The position numbers and the translations under genes are program-made. A stretch of 64,000 nucleotides of DNA from Microbacterium sp. Leaf151 (GTDB lineage: Bacteria > Actinomycetota > Actinomycetes > Actinomycetales > Microbacteriaceae): the NCBI RefSeq assembly GCF_001424225.1, contig NZ_LMOR01000004.1, positions 1,149,160 to 1,213,159 on the forward strand. Reading direction: 5' to 3'. Every line of letters starts with the position of its first letter. The stretch's first letter is position 1. The notes under the pieces were generated by a model, which saw only the letters and a list, made by a program, of their open reading frames with translations, was not told where the DNA came from and did no database searches. This document shows positions 60,318 to 64,000 of this stretch, piece after piece.

Positions 60318-63245
60318 ATGCGCACGCGCACACGTTCACCCCAGTGGAGGAAGGGCCTGGCCGTCACCGCCGCGGTCACCCTCACGATGACCGGATTGGG
60401 TGCCACCGCGACGGCCGCCCACGCGGCCACCGGGCCGCAGCCCCTCATCCACTACTCGTTCGACGGCGCCGACGGTGCCACGATCGCCGACAGCAGCGGC
60501 AACAGCTACAACGCCACCCTTCGTCAGAACGGCGGCTCCGTCACGGGCGGCGCCCTGTCTCTGCCCGGCGGCTCGGCCGGCACCGCGGCCTTCCTCGACA
60601 TCCCCACCGCCGGCCTGGTCGGCAAGAAGGACCTCACCGTCTCGACGTGGCTCGCGCCTCGATCGGGCAACGGCAACGTCGCGGCCGCCTTCATCGGCGC
60701 CCCCGTCGCCTCCGGTGCGTCGTACTCGTCGGGGTATTGGCTGCTCAACCCCGCCAACCCCAACGGCTATGTCAAGTCGGTCGTCACGAACACCACCAAC
60801 GCCGGAGCCCCGTGGGGCACGGAGGTCGGCCCGGGCGCGACGAACGCCGCCACCACCGGCGCGCGCACCCCCGCGGGGCTCAGCCTCTACACGACGGTGA
60901 TCAGCGGAACCACCGGCCAGCTGAGCGTCTACATCAACGGCACGCGTATCGCGCAGAACACCATCGCCCGCGACGTCTCCTCCTTCGGATCGTCGCTCGT
61001 GTCGTACCTGGGCCGTTCGACCTACCCCGACGCCGGGTGGAGCGGGCTCGTCGACGACTACGCCGTCTACTCGTCGGCTCTCAGCGAGACCGACGTGAAG
61101 GCGCTGTACAACTCGCAGGCTCTCGACCGCGCCGTCGCCGGTGTGAGCGTGCCGTCCACGGCTCTCACCGACTTCACCGTCCCCACCACCAGCGCAGGCG
61201 CGACCGTCAGCTGGGCATCCAACAACGCCGCCGTCGCCTTCACTGGCGGCGCGGCGAAGGTCACGCGCCCGACCGCAGGCTCCGGTGACGCGTCGGTGAC
61301 CCTCACCGCCACCTTCGCCGTCGGCACCGAGACGCGCACGCAGACCTACGCCGTGACGGTCCCGCAGCAGATCGCCGACTCCGAGAAGGTCTCGCGCGAC
61401 CTCGCCGCGATCTCGATCCGCAACCTCGACAACGTCCGCGGCAACTTCTCGGTGCCCACCACCGGCTCCGAGGGCTCGACCATCTCGTGGTCGATCGCCG
61501 CGGCGGGAGCGGCCAACGCCGAACTGCGCGCGGGCGTCCGCGACAACTCCCGCACGGTCGAGGTCAAGCGTCCGGCCACGGGCTCCCCCGCCGTCGACGT
61601 GCAGCTCACCGCCACCGCCACCAACGGCGGTGCGACCTCGAGCCGGAGCTTCACCGCCCGCATCCAGCCCATGCCGGGTGGATCGCAGGAGACCGAGGCG
61701 TACTTCTGGACCTTCTTCACCGGTGAGGGCGACGGCGCCGAGCGCGTCAGCATCGCCGCCTCGAAGGGCAACGACGCGCTGACCTGGAACACCCTGAACC
61801 AGGGCAAGCCCATCTTCACCTCGACCGTCGGCACCGAGGGTCTTCGCGACCCGTTCATCATCCGGGCACCCCACGGCGACAAGTTCTACATGATCGCCAC
61901 CGACCTCAAGGTCGCGGGTCTGGCCGGCGGCTTCACCACCGCGCAGATCTCCGGCTCGAAGTACATCGAGGTGTGGGAATCCGACGACCTGGTGACCTGG
62001 TCGGAGCAGCGTCACGTGAAGGTGTCGTCCGACTTCGCCGGCAACACCTGGGCGCCCGAGGCGTACTGGGACGAAGAGCTCGACACGTTCGTGGTCTTCT
62101 GGGCGTCGAACCTGTACCCGACCACGAACGTGGCCGACCGCACGGGCGTGACGTACAACCGCATGATGTACGCCACCACCGACGACTTCGTCACCTTCTC
62201 GGACGCCAAGGTCTGGAGCGACGTCCGTCGCGGCAACGGTCTCGGCCTGATCGACTCGACCGTGGCGAAGAAGGACGGCGTCTACCACCGCTTCACCAAG
62301 GACGAGGCGAGCATGACGATCCGCCACGAGAAGTCCACCGACCTGCTCGCGACCATCTCGGGAACCCTCCCGGGCACGACGGGAGCTTCGAACCAGTGGA
62401 CCCTCGTCGAGGAGCGGGTCGCGAGCGGCCTGCCCAACGGCGAGCCGGGCGGCACCTACTCCAGCGGTGAGGGTGCGAACATCTTCGCGGCCAACGAGGG
62501 CGACGTGAACAACCTCGACTGGTTCCTCTTCATCGACCAGCCGAACTACCACGGCGGACCCAACCACTACGTGCCGTTCGGCACGAACGACCTCGACCGT
62601 GCCGGAAGCTGGCAGGCGCTCGGCAGCAAGCTCCGTCAGGGCCTGCCGCAGAACGCCGACGGCGGCAAGCCGCGCCACGGCACCGTCATCCCCGTCACGC
62701 GCGCCGAGTACCAGAAGGTGCTCGAGGCGTACTCGCCGAACATCGCGGTGAAGACCGTGGATGCCATCGACGTCTCCACCGACGCCGGCACGGCGCCCGT
62801 CCTTCCCCAGGCACGCCTGACCAAGGCCGACGGTTCGGTGCAGACGGTCGACGTGAAGTGGGACGCGGTGGATGCCGCGAAGTACGCCGCCGCGGGCACC
62901 TTCACGGTTTCGGGCGTCGCCCAGGACGACTCGCGCATGCCGGTCGAGGCCACCGTCACCGTCCGCTCCCTCGTGAAGGTGCAGTTCTCGGCCGAGGCGC
63001 GCTGCGTCGCCGGCAAGGTGCAGCTCGTTCTCAAGGCGGTCAACAACGGTGACACGGCGGCCACGCTGGCGATGTCGTCGACCTACGGTTCGAAGAACGC
63101 GACGGTCGCCGCGGGCGCCACCACGTCGGCCGTCTTCGCCACCCGCTCGGCGTCGGTCACCGCCGGCGAGGCGCAGGTGGCCGTGACCCAGGGATCGGCG
63201 ACAGGGACGGTCACGGCCGCCTACGCCGCGAGGTCCTGCAGCTGA
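60318..63245 (+). CDS. Secreted multidomain GH43 arabinosidase-like enzyme
   Basis: This 975-residue secreted enzyme starts at ATG 60318. It has a signal peptide (to about 37, TAAHAATG), a LamG-like domain (~42-265), two Ig-like domains (~275-460) and a GH43 propeller (~465-800). The catalytic positions are D511 (GLRDPFII), D646 (GLIDSTVAKK) and E718 (GEGANIF). A further Ig-like stretch lies at ~820-885 (LTKADGSVQTVDVKWDAVD). The RC...C module closes it (EARCVAGKV; AARSCS end). It is close in layout and motifs to the minus-strand protein at 47245, so these are one GH43 subtype and the 53-60 kb pair another. It has its own promoter. Confidence 0.87.
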   Translation: MRTRTRSPQWRKGLAVTAAVTLTMTGLGATATAAHAATGPQPLIHYSFDGADGATIADSSGNSYNATLRQNGGSVTGGALSLPGGSAGTAAFLDIPTAGLVGKKDLTVSTWLAPRSGNGNVAAAFIGAPVASGASYSSGYWLLNPANPNGYVKSVVTNTTNAGAPWGTEVGPGATNAATTGARTPAGLSLYTTVISGTTGQLSVYINGTRIAQNTIARDVSSFGSSLVSYLGRSTYPDAGWSGLVDDYAVYSSALSETDVKALYNSQALDRAVAGVSVPSTALTDFTVPTTSAGATVSWASNNAAVAFTGGAAKVTRPTAGSGDASVTLTATFAVGTETRTQTYAVTVPQQIADSEKVSRDLAAISIRNLDNVRGNFSVPTTGSEGSTISWSIAAAGAANAELRAGVRDNSRTVEVKRPATGSPAVDVQLTATATNGGATSSRSFTARIQPMPGGSQETEAYFWTFFTGEGDGAERVSIAASKGNDALTWNTLNQGKPIFTSTVGTEGLRDPFIIRAPHGDKFYMIATDLKVAGLAGGFTTAQISGSKYIEVWESDDLVTWSEQRHVKVSSDFAGNTWAPEAYWDEELDTFVVFWASNLYPTTNVADRTGVTYNRMMYATTDDFVTFSDAKVWSDVRRGNGLGLIDSTVAKKDGVYHRFTKDEASMTIRHEKSTDLLATISGTLPGTTGASNQWTLVEERVASGLPNGEPGGTYSSGEGANIFAANEGDVNNLDWFLFIDQPNYHGGPNHYVPFGTNDLDRAGSWQALGSKLRQGLPQNADGGKPRHGTVIPVTRAEYQKVLEAYSPNIAVKTVDAIDVSTDAGTAPVLPQARLTKADGSVQTVDVKWDAVDAAKYAAAGTFTVSGVAQDDSRMPVEATVTVRSLVKVQFSAEARCVAGKVQLVLKAVNNGDTAATLAMSSTYGSKNATVAAGATTSAVFATRSASVTAGEAQVAVTQGSATGTVTAAYAARSCS

Positions 63246-63277
63246 CCCCCCGCACCGTCCCCCTCGGGTGACGGTGA

Positions 63278-63310
63278 AGGCCCCGGTGGATTCCCCCTCC
63301 ACCGGGGCCT
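63278..63310 (+). terminator. Terminator after the last GH43 gene
   Basis: AGGCCCCGGTGG (63278-63289) and CCACCGGGGCCT (63299-63310) are perfect 12-base arms around nine bases, 33 bp past the stop. Confidence 0.82.
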
Positions 63311-63399
63311 CTGTCGTTCCCGGGCGGGTTCCGCGGTTTGTCACTCCTCGCGCGGTGGGGGTGCACGATGCTGGCGCAGGTGCGTCGCCTTCTTCCCAC

Positions 63400-63466
63400 G
63401 TTTGGGGCGCGATCTGCGCTTCGGGGCGAACAATGTCCGCCCCAAAGCGCGAATCCCGCCCCAAAC
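63400..63466. repeat. Large imperfect palindrome
   Basis: The arms 63400-63428 and 63438-63466 (each 29 bases, beginning or ending GTTTGGGGCG/CGCCCCAAAC) pair at 25 positions around nine bases. Two of the mismatches are adjacent and swapped (CT against TC), as in the GAGTGTCCA hairpins. Confidence 0.75.
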
Positions 63467-63661
63467 CGAGACACCAACCGCAAATCCCGCTGCCCCAGAA
63501 CGCCACCCGCGCATTCCGTCGCCATACGGGGCGGGGTCCTGGCGCGGGGAGAGAACTCCCCCGATGACGAATGCGTCGCCGCATCAGCGGTGGCAGGCAA
63601 CGCATGACGAATACCGCGCAGCTCGACACAGCAGCGCTGGTCAACCCCGGTCGACATACAG

Positions 63662-63713
63662 AAGTGCCCCGGACTCTGCAGTGGCCCACCGCCACCTCGA
63701 GTCCGGGGCACTT
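63662..63713. repeat. Hairpin with perfect 15-base arms
   Basis: AAGTGCCCCGGACTC (63662-63676) and GAGTCCGGGGCACTT (63699-63713) are exactly complementary around 22 bases. It lies about 100 bp downstream of araA on the minus strand; a T follows on the plus strand and an A-rich side is lacking. A back-up terminator is possible. Confidence 0.75.
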
Positions 63714-63777
63714 TCCGTGCGCCGTGAACCGGCGCGCGGCACACGCCCCGAGTGACCGGAACGCGCGAGTGCCGCGT

Positions 63778-63805
63778 CGTCCCGGGGCGTGCGGCGCCCG
63801 GGACG
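63778..63805 (-). terminator. Hairpin immediately downstream of araA
   Basis: CGTCCCGGG (63778-63786) and CCCGGGACG (63797-63805) are perfect nine-base arms, seven bases after the araA stop on the minus strand. It is the likely araA terminator. Confidence 0.72.
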
Positions 63806-63812
63806 ACGGGTC

Positions 63813-64000
63813 TTACAGGCCCTGGGCCAGGCGGTAGTACGCCTGGTTCCAGCGCAGCTCGCTCTGGAAACCGCGGACCGTGGTGTCGTCGTCGATGACG
63901 ATGAGCTCGGTCTTGGCGATCTCGGCGAAGTCGCGGAACACCTCGATGCCCACGGCCGTCGTCATGACGGTGTGGTGAGCGGCTCCGGCGGCGAGCCAGC
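63813..64000 (-). CDS. araA: L-arabinose isomerase, C-terminal end (partial)
   Basis: The window ends inside this minus-strand gene; 62 residues and the TAA stop are present. The segments [28 protein letters not shown] and the ending [14 protein letters not shown] match the C-terminus of AraA, which typically has GGAHHTV...FAEM...IDxDT...ALRWNEVYY. The His pair is part of the metal/active-site region in this family. AraA converts L-arabinose to L-ribulose in the cytoplasm. Its convergent placement beside GH43 genes supports the reading of this region as an arabinan or arabinoside utilisation locus. An araBD pair would be expected upstream, outside the window. Confidence 0.93.
   Translation of the reverse strand, partial: WLAAGAAHHTVMTTAVGIEVFRDFAEIAKTELIVIDDDTTVRGFQSELRWNQAYYRLAQGL

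Larger units (their letters stand above)
63246..63812. other. Intergenic region between convergent GH43 and araA
   Basis: This 567-bp stretch holds a terminator (63278-63310), two further inverted repeats (63400-63466, 63662-63713) and the araA-side hairpin (63778-63805). No credible gene is present; short frames overlap the hairpins. Confidence 0.6.

Overview
The window is a stretch of high-GC actinobacterial chromosome. Its strong GC3 bias, dense 4-base ATGA/GTGA gene overlaps, frequent GTG starts and gene content suggest a Microbacterium-like member of the Microbacteriaceae. This assignment is inferred from style and content; no 16S or other marker is present. No rRNA, tRNA, CRISPR array, insertion sequence or prophage was recognised.

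Layout. (1) 1-14.6 kb: the tail of an M20 peptidase, a three-gene polar amino acid ABC importer, three GNAT acetyltransferases, a DAO-family flavin oxidase, three luciferase-like (LLM) flavin monooxygenases and a large FAD/NAD(P) protein. The combination resembles the S-substituted-cysteine salvage loci of Bacillus subtilis (yxe and ytm operons). A divergent MarR regulator and FAD monooxygenase pair follows. (2) 14.7-25.3 kb: apt, a GH13 glucosidase with its LacI-type regulator, two paralogous septum-formation-like membrane proteins, a ferredoxin-reductase-like flavoprotein, an M20D amidohydrolase and a HisD-like dehydrogenase. A family of palindromic hairpins with the core GAGTGTCCA-GACACGCCGC is scattered between genes from 7.9 to 22.6 kb. 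(3) 25.4-37.4 kb: a catabolic island with a LysR regulator, nitrilase-family amidase, bicupin, double NTF2-like protein, LacI regulator, second HisD-like dehydrogenase, SDR, HpcH/HpaI-type aldolase, alpha/beta hydrolase and a carbohydrate-type ABC importer. Five copies of a TGCATACGTATGCA-like operator lie in its promoter regions and mark one regulon; its substrate is unknown. (4) 37.7-64 kb: a secreted arabinose-polymer locus with a metzincin-like protease, a 1382-residue GH127/GH146-type enzyme, five large multidomain GH43 enzymes and, at the right edge, the end of L-arabinose isomerase (araA). A permease/TIGR03943 pair and a membrane-anchored propeller protein are embedded in it.

How the genes work together. 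In region 4, secreted enzymes with LamG and Ig-like modules would release arabinose outside the cell, and AraA would begin its catabolism inside. LacI-like operators precede the protease, the GH127 and the GH43 transcription units. The six hydrolases, and in degenerate form the protease, end in the same uncharacterised ~85-residue domain bounded by an Arg-Cys pair and a penultimate Cys. That shared domain and the HisD-centred catabolic regulon are the least explained and most interesting parts of the window.
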